Source of the DNA: JADCRZ01 sp037718865 | Lineage (GTDB): Bacteria > Bacteroidota > Bacteroidia > Chitinophagales > Chitinophagaceae | Direction: 5' to 3' | NCBI GenBank assembly: GCA_037718865.1 | Contig: JBBJMP010000003.1 | Span: 186,001 to 250,000, forward strand | DNA length: 64,000 bases | Shown: positions 27,556 to 35,399 of the stretch, piece by piece | Layout: every line of letters begins with the position of its first letter | Position numbering within the stretch: the first letter of the stretch is position 1 | Made by a program: the position numbers and the translations under genes | Notes under the pieces: generated by a model | The model's database searches: none | What the model saw: the letters and a program-made list of their open reading frames with translations, nothing else | Told to the model about the DNA's origin: nothing

Positions 27556-28515
27556 TTAACCGGCAAAGCTTTTTTCCATCTTTAATGCTTTTGGAAACAG
27601 AATATTGTTTTCTAAATGAATATGCAGATGCAGATCGTCCTCAAATTTCTGAACCATTTTATACAATGATTTATAGCTTGCGCAGGCATCTTCCGGGATA
27701 GCAAAATTATTACTCAACTCGCGGATCTTACCAAAACATCCTCCTACGAAATCGTGTTCCCTTTCAAGACTTTCAATTAGTGTAGCCAGATTTTCTTCGT
27801 CATAATCTTGCAAAGGCTGGCTATTGCTTTTTGCCTGAACAATTTTCTTAACATAAGGAAACAGCACTTTTTCTTCCTGCTCCATATGCCCTGTAAGTTC
27901 TTCATCAATATCTTCCACCAATTTTTGAATTGGCAATAATTCAGGATGATCACTTCCATGCACTTGGGCTACAAGCAGTGCATAACCGTGCAACTCGGGC
28001 AAATATTTGCAAACATATTTGTGATGTGTATTCACAATATAATCGGCAAGAAAATCAAGGTTCCAATCGTTGTAAGCATTGTTGTTGCTGATAGTGACCT
28101 GCTGATTCGCCTGCTGCAGTTCTTGTTCTACTTTAGTTGCATCAATCCCTTTTTCTTGGCATACTTCACGAACTGTTTTTTTGCCGCCACAGCAAAAATC
28201 AATACCATATTTTTTAAATACTTCGGCTTTGCGTAGGTCTTTTACCGCAATCTGCCCGATTGTTTCTTTATCGTCTTCACCTTTCTTTGTTATCAGCACA
28301 TCCCACCATTCCGGTCCTTGTTGTTCATATTTCCAGGTAAAAATATCGCCACGCTCACCGAGCAACTGGTAGTAAACCGGCTTAGGGTCGTGGTCGTTAT
28401 GAATGGTTAAACTCTCACCACCGGCTAAGCTGTCAAACACCTGAAAAATTGTTGGGTGTTTTAATTTGGGTTCAATAAGCGTTACGTCTATAAAGTTTTG
28501 CTGTAAAGTTTCCAT
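27556..28515 (-). CDS. ric: Ric/ScdA/YtfE-family di-iron Fe-S-cluster repair protein with N-terminal DUF2249
   Basis: A 319-residue three-domain protein. Residues about 8-85 form a DUF2249 domain (IEPKLKHPTIFQVFDSLAGG, FTWKYEQQGPEWW). Residues about 95-135 are the ScdA_N domain with VFKKYGIDFCCGGKKTV. The rest is a hemerythrin-like HHE domain with HHKYV, ELLPIQ, HMEQEEKVLFP, EREHDFVG and HIHLENNILFP iron ligands. Ric proteins restore Fe-S clusters after NO or oxidative damage. A -7 box and a palindrome lie directly upstream (28550-28581). The DUF2249 fusion links it to the 25554 protein. Confidence 0.93.
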   Translation of the reverse strand: METLQQNFIDVTLIEPKLKHPTIFQVFDSLAGGESLTIHNDHDPKPVYYQLLGERGDIFTWKYEQQGPEWWDVLITKKGEDDKETIGQIAVKDLRKAEVFKKYGIDFCCGGKKTVREVCQEKGIDATKVEQELQQANQQVTISNNNAYNDWNLDFLADYIVNTHHKYVCKYLPELHGYALLVAQVHGSDHPELLPIQKLVEDIDEELTGHMEQEEKVLFPYVKKIVQAKSNSQPLQDYDEENLATLIESLEREHDFVGGCFGKIRELSNNFAIPEDACASYKSLYKMVQKFEDDLHLHIHLENNILFPKALKMEKSFAG

Positions 28516-28549
28516 GAAGTATATTTTTTTGATTTTTAAAATTGAACAA

Positions 28550-28557
28550 CAAAGGTA
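28550..28557 (-). promoter_or_regulatory. -7 promoter box of ric
   Basis: CAAAGGTA on the + strand, read TACCTTTG on the - strand, matches TAnnTTTG and lies 35 bp before the ric start. Confidence 0.55.
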
Positions 28558-28565
28558 GGCATAAA

Positions 28566-28581
28566 AAGTATTAAAGTACTT
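28566..28581. promoter_or_regulatory. Palindrome in the -33 region of ric, possible Rrf2 operator
   Basis: AAGTATTAAAGTACTT, with AAGTA/TACTT arms, 9 bp upstream of the -7 box. It is well placed for a repressor such as the Rrf2 proteins of this island. Confidence 0.4.
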
Positions 28582-28720
28582 CTATACTCGTTAATTAATC
28601 ATTTTTTATTTCCCGTAGAATAGGGAACAACTAAATGACGGTAGTGAATGTTGTTTGGGGGGCAAATAAATTTGCAGCACACGGTCAACAAAAAAACTTT
28701 GAGTAGATCACAAACTCTCA

Positions 28721-30391
28721 TCACGAGTCAGCCAACAAGTCAAAGTATTCATCATCTTCATTTTTACCACCAAAGCCCTTTCCTAAACTTTTGTGGGATT
28801 GTACAAATTCAATTGAGCTTATCCATTTTACCATTTTATAACCTAACTGGTTTTCCACCCGAAGTCGTAGCGGAGCGCCATGAACTAACGGAAGTGTTTC
28901 GTAATTCATTTCCCAGGCAAGGATTGACTGAGGTTTTAGGCAATTATCAAGCGTATTTGTGTCGTAATAAACACCGCCGTACAAGCCTTCGCCAAAAGAG
29001 TAAAAAGCAACGGTGGTTACAGAAGCGTGCGGCTTTACCAGTTCCACAATTTTTCTAAGTGGTATGCCTCCCCACTCTGCTATTCCTGACCATCCCTGTA
29101 TGCAATGGTGCATGGTTATATTTTGCTCCAAAGCCAACGCTTTCAGTTCTTCAAGCGATAACTCAACGGGATTTTCTACCAGTCCCCCTATCTTAAGTTT
29201 GTAATCTTTAAAGTTGTTTTCTGCCAAATCCTTCCACAATTGAGAGTCCGGCATTTTTCCATTGGTCCAGAAGTAAGGAGAAATATCTTTTTTTTGATAG
29301 TATGGTTTTGGTTTGAAATGATTAACCGTAATGCGCCATAGTGTTCCGGTAACCGCAGCCTGCAAATACTGAAGCATCCGTTGTTTATTCCACGAAAGCC
29401 AATGAGCTAAAAAACAAAAAGCAACGGTAGTTAAAACAATTGCTATTCCAATATACAGACCTGCATAATTTGCTGCATCATCCGTACCCACAGTGATGTG
29501 ATTCATGTTGCGGATTAATCCGGTAGCTGCTACAAGACTAACATGAATGATGATAAAAATTACATACGCAATCATCACCAGAAAATGAATGGAACGGGCA
29601 CTCTGCCGGTTGCCAAATAATTTTGGGTACCAGTGAAAACGGTTTTCAATTGCAGGCGACATAGCCATACCGGTTAGCATTGCCAATGGACCTAAAATAA
29701 AGACGACACTAAAATAAGACAGTTGTTGAATTGCATTGTAATGATAAAACCCGTTAGGCTCAACAGGCAAATTGAAAGTAGCATAATGCACAAAAACATT
29801 CCATGCATCAGGAAAGATAGACCATGAAGCAGGTACTAACCTTTTCCATTGGTTTGTACAAAATAAAAGCACGATAAAAACAACGCCGTTCAACAGAAAA
29901 AAAGGAACCGTAAGAAAATGCCAGATTCTTGCAATACCTATTGTATGACGATAGCCTGGCAAACCTAATGCAGGACTGATATAACGTGCATCTTCCTTGG
30001 CTGTCCAAATTTTATCTTTAGATATTTTTATGGGAGTAAAACGTATCCATTCTTTTTCAGGCGCACAACTGTCATTCCAATACAAACGAGGATGATCAAC
30101 TAAAATAGAAAGTCCGCTTCTAATGATAAGCACCAGGAAAAAAAAATTGACCCAGTGGCTAACATTCAACCAGGTGGGAAACCCGGAAGGGCTTTCGGAT
30201 GTGCCGGGCGATACAGATAAAGAAGGATCAGCAGGTAAGCCAAACAAAAGATATTGCAGCCACGCCATGCCAACTAATCCAATTATAATAACTGCAAAAA
30301 TAACCAGCATGTAAGGTTTTACACCTACAAACATTCTCCGGTCGGTGGGATAATGAACTTTCTTTTCAGCTTCGTTCAAATGTTTAATCAT
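28721..30391 (-). CDS. Membrane cytochrome b561-type domain fused to molybdopterin oxidoreductase
   Basis: A 556-residue fusion. The N-terminal 350 residues hold about six transmembrane segments with haem-b type His positions (NVSHWVNFFFLVL, YRHTIGIARIWHFLTVPFF, SARSIHFLVMIAYVIFIIIH). The C-terminal 190 residues are a sulfite-oxidase/YedY-like Mo domain with NITMHHCIQGWSGIAEWGGIPL (Mo-ligand Cys) and PLVHGAPLRLRVENQLGYKMVKW. This unites in one chain what MsrP/MsrQ (YedY/YedZ) do as two, so electrons probably pass from quinol through haem to the Mo centre. No Tat signal is present because the chain is anchored by its helices. The substrate is unknown; methionine sulfoxide or an oxyanion are candidates. 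Confidence 0.85.
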   Translation of the reverse strand: MIKHLNEAEKKVHYPTDRRMFVGVKPYMLVIFAVIIIGLVGMAWLQYLLFGLPADPSLSVSPGTSESPSGFPTWLNVSHWVNFFFLVLIIRSGLSILVDHPRLYWNDSCAPEKEWIRFTPIKISKDKIWTAKEDARYISPALGLPGYRHTIGIARIWHFLTVPFFLLNGVVFIVLLFCTNQWKRLVPASWSIFPDAWNVFVHYATFNLPVEPNGFYHYNAIQQLSYFSVVFILGPLAMLTGMAMSPAIENRFHWYPKLFGNRQSARSIHFLVMIAYVIFIIIHVSLVAATGLIRNMNHITVGTDDAANYAGLYIGIAIVLTTVAFCFLAHWLSWNKQRMLQYLQAAVTGTLWRITVNHFKPKPYYQKKDISPYFWTNGKMPDSQLWKDLAENNFKDYKLKIGGLVENPVELSLEELKALALEQNITMHHCIQGWSGIAEWGGIPLRKIVELVKPHASVTTVAFYSFGEGLYGGVYYDTNTLDNCLKPQSILAWEMNYETLPLVHGAPLRLRVENQLGYKMVKWISSIEFVQSHKSLGKGFGGKNEDDEYFDLLADS

Positions 30392-30525
30392 TATTGTTTC
30401 CTATGCCATTGTCAATACGCATATTATCGGATTTTAAAACTGTGAGGGAATTTTCGGTTGCTTTCTTTCCAGGGAGATTCATGTTATTGTTTGTAGTTTA
30501 AAATTATTTACAAGTTATACCACTT

Positions 30526-30668
30526 AGCAGCTGTCTAAAAATGATATTCTACAATACCAGCGGAGGTCTTTCGTGGCATCATCGTTGCGTCACAAGCACT
30601 TCATCCGCAGTAAAAATCGCATCTTCAGTTTCAAAGTTTAAGTTTCAAACTAAATATAGACAGCTTCT
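30526..30668. repeat. Small element bounded by inverted repeats, MITE-like
   Basis: Within the 400-bp gap 30392-30791, AGCTGTCTA (30529-30537) and TAGACAGCT (30657-30665) are perfect inverted arms, with further partial matches outside. The enclosed 120 bp are non-coding and less AT-rich than their surroundings. This may be a non-autonomous element. The rest of the gap shows nothing else. Confidence 0.35.
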
Positions 30669-30791
30669 TAGACATTAAAAACAGTCTGTTCATTTGAAAA
30701 TATTCAGTTGAGCGTCGCAAGTAAAGCGCAATCAAAGAGATTTTGCTTGCTCCCAAAAAACTAATTTCAAAATCTAATTGGTATCAGCCCT

Positions 30792-31313
30792 TTAATACGC
30801 TAACGCACCATTTACAATTTTTGCAGGCGCAGTGTACGGATGTTCTTCAGCTTTCGCCAAAGACATAATATGCATGACCGTCCAGCCATTTACCTTTAAG
30901 TAATCTGAAATCATGGAACGGTGGCAACGCCACCAAACCGCTTCGGAACACATATAAGCTGTACGTTCTTTTGTTGCAATTTCTTCAAGCATTTTTATGC
31001 CTTCTTTAAAAGAACAGGTCTCCATATAATCTGCATAGGCTCTGAAGGCAGGATGCCGCCAGGCTGTATTTTCAGATTCTGCATTTGATTTTCTTCGTCC
31101 GCCAAGTTCAACTATATGCGTATAATCAATATTGTTTTGCAACAAAGAAATGCGTAATTCTTCTTTATTAAACTGTGGAAACTTTCTTGAACCCGGAAAG
31201 TGGCGAACGTCAGCTACCATTTCAATTTTAAACGATTGCAGCATCGCAATAAAATCATCCATAGTGCGGGTGGAGTGACCTATTGTCCATATCGGTTTAT
31301 GATGAGGTTCCAT
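30792..31313 (-). CDS. DUF488-family protein
   Basis: About 173 residues from the ATG at 31313 (MEPHHKPIWTIGHST), preferred to an upstream in-frame ATG at 31340. DUF488 hallmarks: TIGHSTR, VADVRHFPGSRKFPQFN, the conserved YTHIVELGGRRK and CSEAVWWRCHRSMIS. It is a small domain with conserved Cys, Arg and His. Function is unproven, though genes of this family often co-occur with NO- and haem-related proteins in Bacteroidota. It lies in the same direction and cluster as the ferredoxin. Confidence 0.85.
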   Translation of the reverse strand: MEPHHKPIWTIGHSTRTMDDFIAMLQSFKIEMVADVRHFPGSRKFPQFNKEELRISLLQNNIDYTHIVELGGRRKSNAESENTAWRHPAFRAYADYMETCSFKEGIKMLEEIATKERTAYMCSEAVWWRCHRSMISDYLKVNGWTVMHIMSLAKAEEHPYTAPAKIVNGALAY

Positions 31314-31375
31314 TCTTTTAATTATGTTTAAAAAACGCATCTCTAAAAAATAACCACAGAAATACAGAAGTATCG

Positions 31376-31438
31376 CACAGAGAACACAGAGAGCAAACTT
31401 TGTGTCCTCTGCGTTTCTTCCTCCTGCAGTTCTCTGTG
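31376..31438. repeat. Palindromic intergenic repeat
   Basis: CACAGAGAAC (31376-31385) pairs with GTTCTCTGTG (31429-31438). The surrounding block is rich in short ACAGAG and CTCTG words. It lies between DUF488 and ferredoxin and is probably a dispersed intergenic repeat or terminator-like hairpin. Confidence 0.4.
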
Positions 31439-31456
31439 TTAAGAAACAATCAAAGT

Positions 31457-31807
31457 CTATATGTATTCGACAGATTCACCACCAATAATTTTCACTATAA
31501 CATTCTCAAGAGTTTCATCTACTAATATCTGGCAGGCAAGGCGAATATCACCTCCCTGTATGCCCATTTTATAAAGTGTTCTTTCTTCATTTCTCTCCAG
31601 GGCATTTACTGCTTCGGGCAGGCCTTCAACTTTTACCGCACAGGTACCACACCTGCCCATGCCTTTGCATTCGCCAAAGTCTTCTATATATATTTTGTCG
31701 TACAGCAAAACCATCAGGTTACGGTATTCGCCTTCGTAGGTTTGCAGTTCATATTTTTCACCTTCATAGTACGCGGTGAAGTGAATGACAATCTTATTTA
31801 TTACCAT
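31457..31807 (-). CDS. 2Fe-2S ferredoxin (plant/vertebrate type)
   Basis: A 116-residue ferredoxin. The cluster loop is ECKGMGRCGTC, with a fourth Cys in RLACQI; spacing fits C-x5-C-x2-C plus a distal C. No signal peptide, so it is cytoplasmic. It is preceded by the hemerythrin gene (12 bp) and may accept electrons from the reductase at 21745-22416. Confidence 0.88.
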   Translation of the reverse strand: MVINKIVIHFTAYYEGEKYELQTYEGEYRNLMVLLYDKIYIEDFGECKGMGRCGTCAVKVEGLPEAVNALERNEERTLYKMGIQGGDIRLACQILVDETLENVIVKIIGGESVEYI

Positions 31808-31819
31808 TTATAATCCACA

Positions 31820-32302
31820 TTATTTTTTCATCCAAAATTCATCGGCAAAATCATCTTTTAATACAGGGTCGTGCTGCTCTTCTATTTGCTTTCCGATGCT
31901 TTCCAATTGCTCATCAGTCAACACTTTTTCGAGGTGTGGAAACAATTCTCTTTCTTCATAACGAACATGATTATCTACTGTATCAGCCAATATTAAAAGT
32001 TGATTTGCTGCATTATCTCCGGCAGCATCCAATGCCTTTATTTGTTCAGCGATTTGAGCATGTTCGTCCAGAGCTTTTTGCACTTCAGCACTTCTTATAG
32101 GAGAAAACAAAATGGTTTCTTCCTCTGCAAAATGCGGCTGCATGTGGTATTGCCAAAAGTATTTCACATACTTTACTATACGCTCGGGTACAGCTTCAAA
32201 CTTCAACCCGTTTCTTATTTTCCAGCAAAACAATAAAGTGAAGTGGTGATCTTTTGACAGCTTAACAATATGCTTGTTTCGTTTGATAGGTTTCTTTTCC
32301 AT
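31820..32302 (-). CDS. Hemerythrin HHE-domain protein
   Basis: About 160 residues from the ATG at 32302 (MEKKPIKRNKHIV); an in-frame ATG at 32320 is also possible. Iron-binding pattern: LSKDHHFTLLF, HMQPHFAEEETILF, EHAQIAEQI, DNVHRYEERELFPHL-like (NHVRYEERELFPHL). Single HHE domain with a four-helix bundle. The family stores or senses O2 or NO, or protects Fe-S centres. In this operon it complements Ric and the truncated globin. Confidence 0.88.
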   Translation of the reverse strand: MEKKPIKRNKHIVKLSKDHHFTLLFCWKIRNGLKFEAVPERIVKYVKYFWQYHMQPHFAEEETILFSPIRSAEVQKALDEHAQIAEQIKALDAAGDNAANQLLILADTVDNHVRYEERELFPHLEKVLTDEQLESIGKQIEEQHDPVLKDDFADEFWMKK

Positions 32303-32387
32303 TTTAATTATTTCAAACATGGTTTATATGGATTGAAAGGATTAGTTCAGAGATTTAAGAATCCACTCAATAGCGGTTTTCATGTTC

Positions 32388-32737
32388 TTATATCATTTCT
32401 AAATATTCTTTAAGAACTACAGCCTGATTATGTTGTTCGTCTTTTGCCGCATATAGTAATGTTACTGTCTTATGCTTCTTTACATCTCTGATAGTTCTTC
32501 AAATACCGGCGATTGTTTCAGTTCTGATTTATACTTTTTTTTAAATTCTATCCATTTTTCAGAATCATGATTAAACCATTTTCGCAGTTCATTTGATGGA
32601 GCAAACTTTTTAGTCCATACATCAAAATGGGCATCTTTTTTTTTTATGCCACGAGGCCATAAACGGTCAACCAGCACACGAAATCCATCTGATTTTTCAG
32701 GCGGCTCATAAACCCGTTTTATTTTTATAGCAGTCAA
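32388..32737 (-). pseudogene. YeaO-like DUF488 protein, frameshifted near its 3' end
   Basis: It starts MTAIKIKRVYEPPEKSDGFR and has VLVDRLWPRGI, WFNHDSEKWIEFKKKY and FEELSEM, then a stop at 32480. The next frame reads RDVKKHKTVTLLYAAKDEQH and continues NQAVVLKEYLEMI to 32388, the expected YeaO C-terminus. A 1-nt shift near 32485 separates them. The total length (about 117 residues) matches the family. YeaO-type DUF488 proteins are linked to nitrosative and other stress clusters, without a proven activity. Confidence 0.75.
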
Positions 32738-32759
32738 AGTTAAAAGTTAGGCTAACATA

Positions 32760-33197
32760 TCATCTGACAACAAAGCCTTTAAATAATCGAAAGCCAAGTA
32801 TTAAAAGCGAACCAAGCTTTATAACCTCCGCACCGATGAAATACGAATGCAATGATGAGGCTGCCAAAGTCTTTCCGCTGATGACCATATTTGCCCTCGA
32901 GACTAAAGCAGGTAATAGCCAAAATGTTTGCAAAATCAACAACCAAGCAGCAAGTCCAAACAAAACCAGGCTGGTCGAGTCTATTTGATGTTGATTAAAA
33001 AAATAGCTCACTAAAAGTACCGTTGCGAAAAACCACTCCATTTTGTTGAGTGCATTGAACACTAATTTTCAAATGCTTAAACCTGTTGGTAAGGTAACGC
33101 CAGGCGCACGAAACTTTAACCACGACTCCATAAAGCTAATGGCAACAATACAACCAGACCACACTAACACAGACAGTAGCATAACATATTGCTTCAT
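32760..33197 (-). pseudogene. Small membrane protein with one in-frame opal stop
   Basis: One frame of 146 codons: MKQYVMLLSVLVWSGCIVAI, FMESWLKFRAPGVTLPTGLSI, then TGA at 33069-33071, then KLVFNALNKMEWFFATVLLV to the end. Four hydrophobic helices. The TGA replaces what is probably a Gly codon (GGA). Everything after remains open. It sits 2 bp after the truncated globin gene, in the oxidase operon. Family not recognised. Confidence 0.6.
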
Positions 33198-33199
33198 TA

Positions 33200-33595
33200 T
33201 TATATCAGCGTTTTAAATTGTTGATTTCGGTAGTGTTCGATTTTCATTTCAAACATTTGCGCCATTTTATTTGCACGCCACAATGCTTCATCCGCTTTCT
33301 CGCCACTAAATAAATCATTGATGGTTTCAGTAAACAACGTAAGCCATTGCTCAAAATGTGCATGGTTAACCGGCAGCTTTGCGTGTGGAGGAAATGGGCT
33401 ATTATGATAGGTGTGTTCTCCTAATAAAACGGTTTGCCAAAAGGTGTACATCTTTTCTAAATGTTGCGGCCAGCGGTCTTGAATTTGTGCATTGAAAACA
33501 GGCGCTAAAAAATTGTCATCACGCACCTTATCATAAAAAGTATCTACCAATAATTTTATATCTTCCAGCCCTTGTATGTCGTGTTTCTCATTCAC
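33200..33595 (-). CDS. Group 3-like truncated haemoglobin
   Basis: About 131 residues from the GTG at 33595, which shares its first G with the stop of the previous gene (TAGTG). A longer frame back to 33670 would overlap that gene by 76 bp and is less likely. Truncated-globin features: LVDTFYDKVRDDNFLAPVF, HLEKMYTFWQTVLLGE, FPPHAKLPVNHAHFEQWL with the expected proximal histidine region, and a C-terminal WRANKMAQMFEMK helix. Likely role in NO or O2 binding close to the terminal oxidase. Translational coupling is suggested by the one-base overlap. Confidence 0.85.
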   Translation of the reverse strand: MNEKHDIQGLEDIKLLVDTFYDKVRDDNFLAPVFNAQIQDRWPQHLEKMYTFWQTVLLGEHTYHNSPFPPHAKLPVNHAHFEQWLTLFTETINDLFSGEKADEALWRANKMAQMFEMKIEHYRNQQFKTLI

Positions 33596-33999
33596 TATTT
33601 TTGAAATAATTGCGTGATTAAATAATAAATAGCCCATCCACCAAACACTATATGCCCTATCCAAACCCATCCGGGAATGCTGCGCGGTGTTTCGCTCCCT
33701 TCAATTAAAAATACTTTTTGGTCACCCTTGCCATAAGCGCTTATCATAATTGGAATTACGCCATCCACTACTTCATTTTCTTTAATGCCTTCTACCGAAA
33801 TATCAGGCCCGTTGCGCACGGTAAAAGGAATTTTGCGGATACCCTCTTTTCCATTTGGGTCTTTGCTTACTATCCGTAAAAAATGTTCACCATCAACCAG
33901 CTTACGTGTATCCAGCTCGAAATTAATGGGCGATTTAAATGAGCCTACAGGTTGCTGTTCATCGTCTATAAAAATTATTACTGAGCTTTTGTCTTCCAT
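33595..33999 (-). CDS. Ig-like fold protein with C-terminal membrane anchor
   Basis: A 134-residue protein. The first 100 residues are beta-rich (SVIIFIDDEQQPVGSFKSPI, GEHFLRIVSKDPNGKEGIRKI), resembling an immunoglobulin-like or cytochrome-oxidase accessory domain. A C-terminal helix WVWIGHIVFGGWAIYYLIT anchors it. It lies 5 bp after the small CPAC protein gene and is overlapped by the globin start. It is conserved next to cbb3-type oxidase genes in Bacteroidota as far as I recall. Precise function unknown. Confidence 0.65.
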   Translation of the reverse strand: MEDKSSVIIFIDDEQQPVGSFKSPINFELDTRKLVDGEHFLRIVSKDPNGKEGIRKIPFTVRNGPDISVEGIKENEVVDGVIPIMISAYGKGDQKVFLIEGSETPRSIPGWVWIGHIVFGGWAIYYLITQLFQK

Positions 34000-34004
34000 T
34001 TTAA

Positions 34005-34259
34005 TCAGTTTAAGACAGTTCTTTTAATGTGGTTCATGCTTTTTTCTTCAGGATTTATCATCCATTTCACCGAGTAAAAAAGTGTCGCTAATACAATGAG
34101 AGCAGTTGCCCAAACAATTACATAATCCCAGTTACTGTCGGGGCCTGTGCCATGTGTAATGCCTTGTAATATTTTAGGTTGTTGCTTTTTGCATGCCGGG
34201 CATGCAATTGCCTCTATCCTTAGAATTAGCAGGCAAATCATTAATAGTGCTCTTTTCAT
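34005..34259 (-). CDS. Small membrane protein with CPAC motif
   Basis: An 84-residue protein: a signal-like helix (LLMICLLILRIEAIA), then CPACKKQQPKIL (a Cys-Pro-x-Cys pair facing the periplasm), then a helix YVIVWATALIVLATLFYSV and a basic tail. It may help maturation of cytochromes or copper centres, but that is a guess from the Cys pair and the neighbourhood. It follows ccoO by 43 bp. Confidence 0.6.
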   Translation of the reverse strand: MKRALLMICLLILRIEAIACPACKKQQPKILQGITHGTGPDSNWDYVIVWATALIVLATLFYSVKWMINPEEKSMNHIKRTVLN

Positions 34260-34302
34260 TATAAGCTGTTTACTTATTTATGCATTCATCAACATACCTG
34301 AA

Positions 34303-35328
34303 CTATTTAGTTGCAGGTGTATCTTTTGATTTCAATTTTACCAGGTCTGTTATTTTTTGTATATCCACTGCCGTTACTTTCTTTGCAGCATTACCCCAGC
34401 TTGTTTTTTCATGGTTCATAATAGCTGAAATTTCTTCGGGTTTCAGGTTGTTGTTTGTACCTATTGGAGGCATTGGCGGCAAACCTTCTGATACGCGGCC
34501 ATTGTAGCCATTCATTATAATATCTACCATAAGCTCAGGGTTATCATCCAACACAATTTTGCTTCCTTTCAATGGGGGGAAAGCACCTTTTAAGCCTTCG
34601 CCATTTTGCTGATGGCAGCTCTGGCAGTTGGCTGCATACAGAGCAATTCCGTCAAGCTCCTGGGTTTCTGCTACCGAGGCTGCAGCTTTCTTTTCTTTTT
34701 TATATAAGAACTCAGGGTTAGGTGTACCATCAGGCAGTTTAATTTGTTTGAGGCTTTGCAGGTAAGCTACTAGCTGCAATGCTTCTCTGATTGCCACCAC
34801 TTTACCTTCCTGTCCCTTTAAATATTCTGCAGGTACATTTACCACCACATCGCCTTTTGCAGGTACTTTCTTTATTTCAAACATCCATGGATAAGCAGGC
34901 ATGATGGACTCTTTTACTACAATTCGTGGGTTATACATGTGCACCAGATGCCAGTCTATGCTGGGCTGGCGAGTGCCGATATTTGCAAGGTCGGGTCCGG
35001 TACGTTCTGTACCCATTACCGTAGCAGTATTACGCCAAAAATCGGTACGGTGCAGGTAAGCATAATCAGCAGCAATGCCGGGACGTTCGCCCCACACTTT
35101 ATCCATATCTACATTTCTTACCTGTTGGGTATGGCAGCTTACGCAACCATTGGCTACATATGAAGCTTTTCCCTGCAAAGCCTCTCCGCTCAATGCTTCT
35201 GCCTGCGGCAGTGGTGCATTGTTTTTTTGATTAAACAGCGCGGGTAAAATAGCTACCATTATAGTTAAAAAAAGAAATAAGCCGAAGGCTGCTAAAAAGA
35301 GTTTTTTATGGTCGTTGAAAAAATCCAT
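34303..35328 (-). CDS. ccoO: cbb3-type oxidase cytochrome c subunit (CcoO fused to a CcoP-like haem domain)
   Basis: A 341-residue protein. An N-terminal membrane helix (LFLAAFGLFLFLTIMVAIL) is followed by a CcoO domain with haem site GCVSCHTQQVR (Cys-x-x-Cys-His, about residues 60-66) and GPDLANIGTRQ. A second cytochrome c domain carries NCQSCHQQNGEGLKG and LPPMPPIG (Met ligand). So one chain holds two haems c. It lies 71 bp after ccoN. It passes electrons to the CcoN haem-copper site. No separate CcoP or CcoQ gene is nearby. Confidence 0.93.
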   Translation of the reverse strand: MDFFNDHKKLFLAAFGLFLFLTIMVAILPALFNQKNNAPLPQAEALSGEALQGKASYVANGCVSCHTQQVRNVDMDKVWGERPGIAADYAYLHRTDFWRNTATVMGTERTGPDLANIGTRQPSIDWHLVHMYNPRIVVKESIMPAYPWMFEIKKVPAKGDVVVNVPAEYLKGQEGKVVAIREALQLVAYLQSLKQIKLPDGTPNPEFLYKKEKKAAASVAETQELDGIALYAANCQSCHQQNGEGLKGAFPPLKGSKIVLDDNPELMVDIIMNGYNGRVSEGLPPMPPIGTNNNLKPEEISAIMNHEKTSWGNAAKKVTAVDIQKITDLVKLKSKDTPATK

Positions 35329-35399
35329 TTTATAATATTTTTTGCTCGTTTAATTCGGTAATAATTTCTCTTTATGTTTTTATAAAACTGCCTCTGCCT

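Noticed and set aside
31376..31438. CRISPR-like repeats in the ACAGAG-rich block
   Set aside because: There is only one inverted pair, with no regular spacers or repeated unit.
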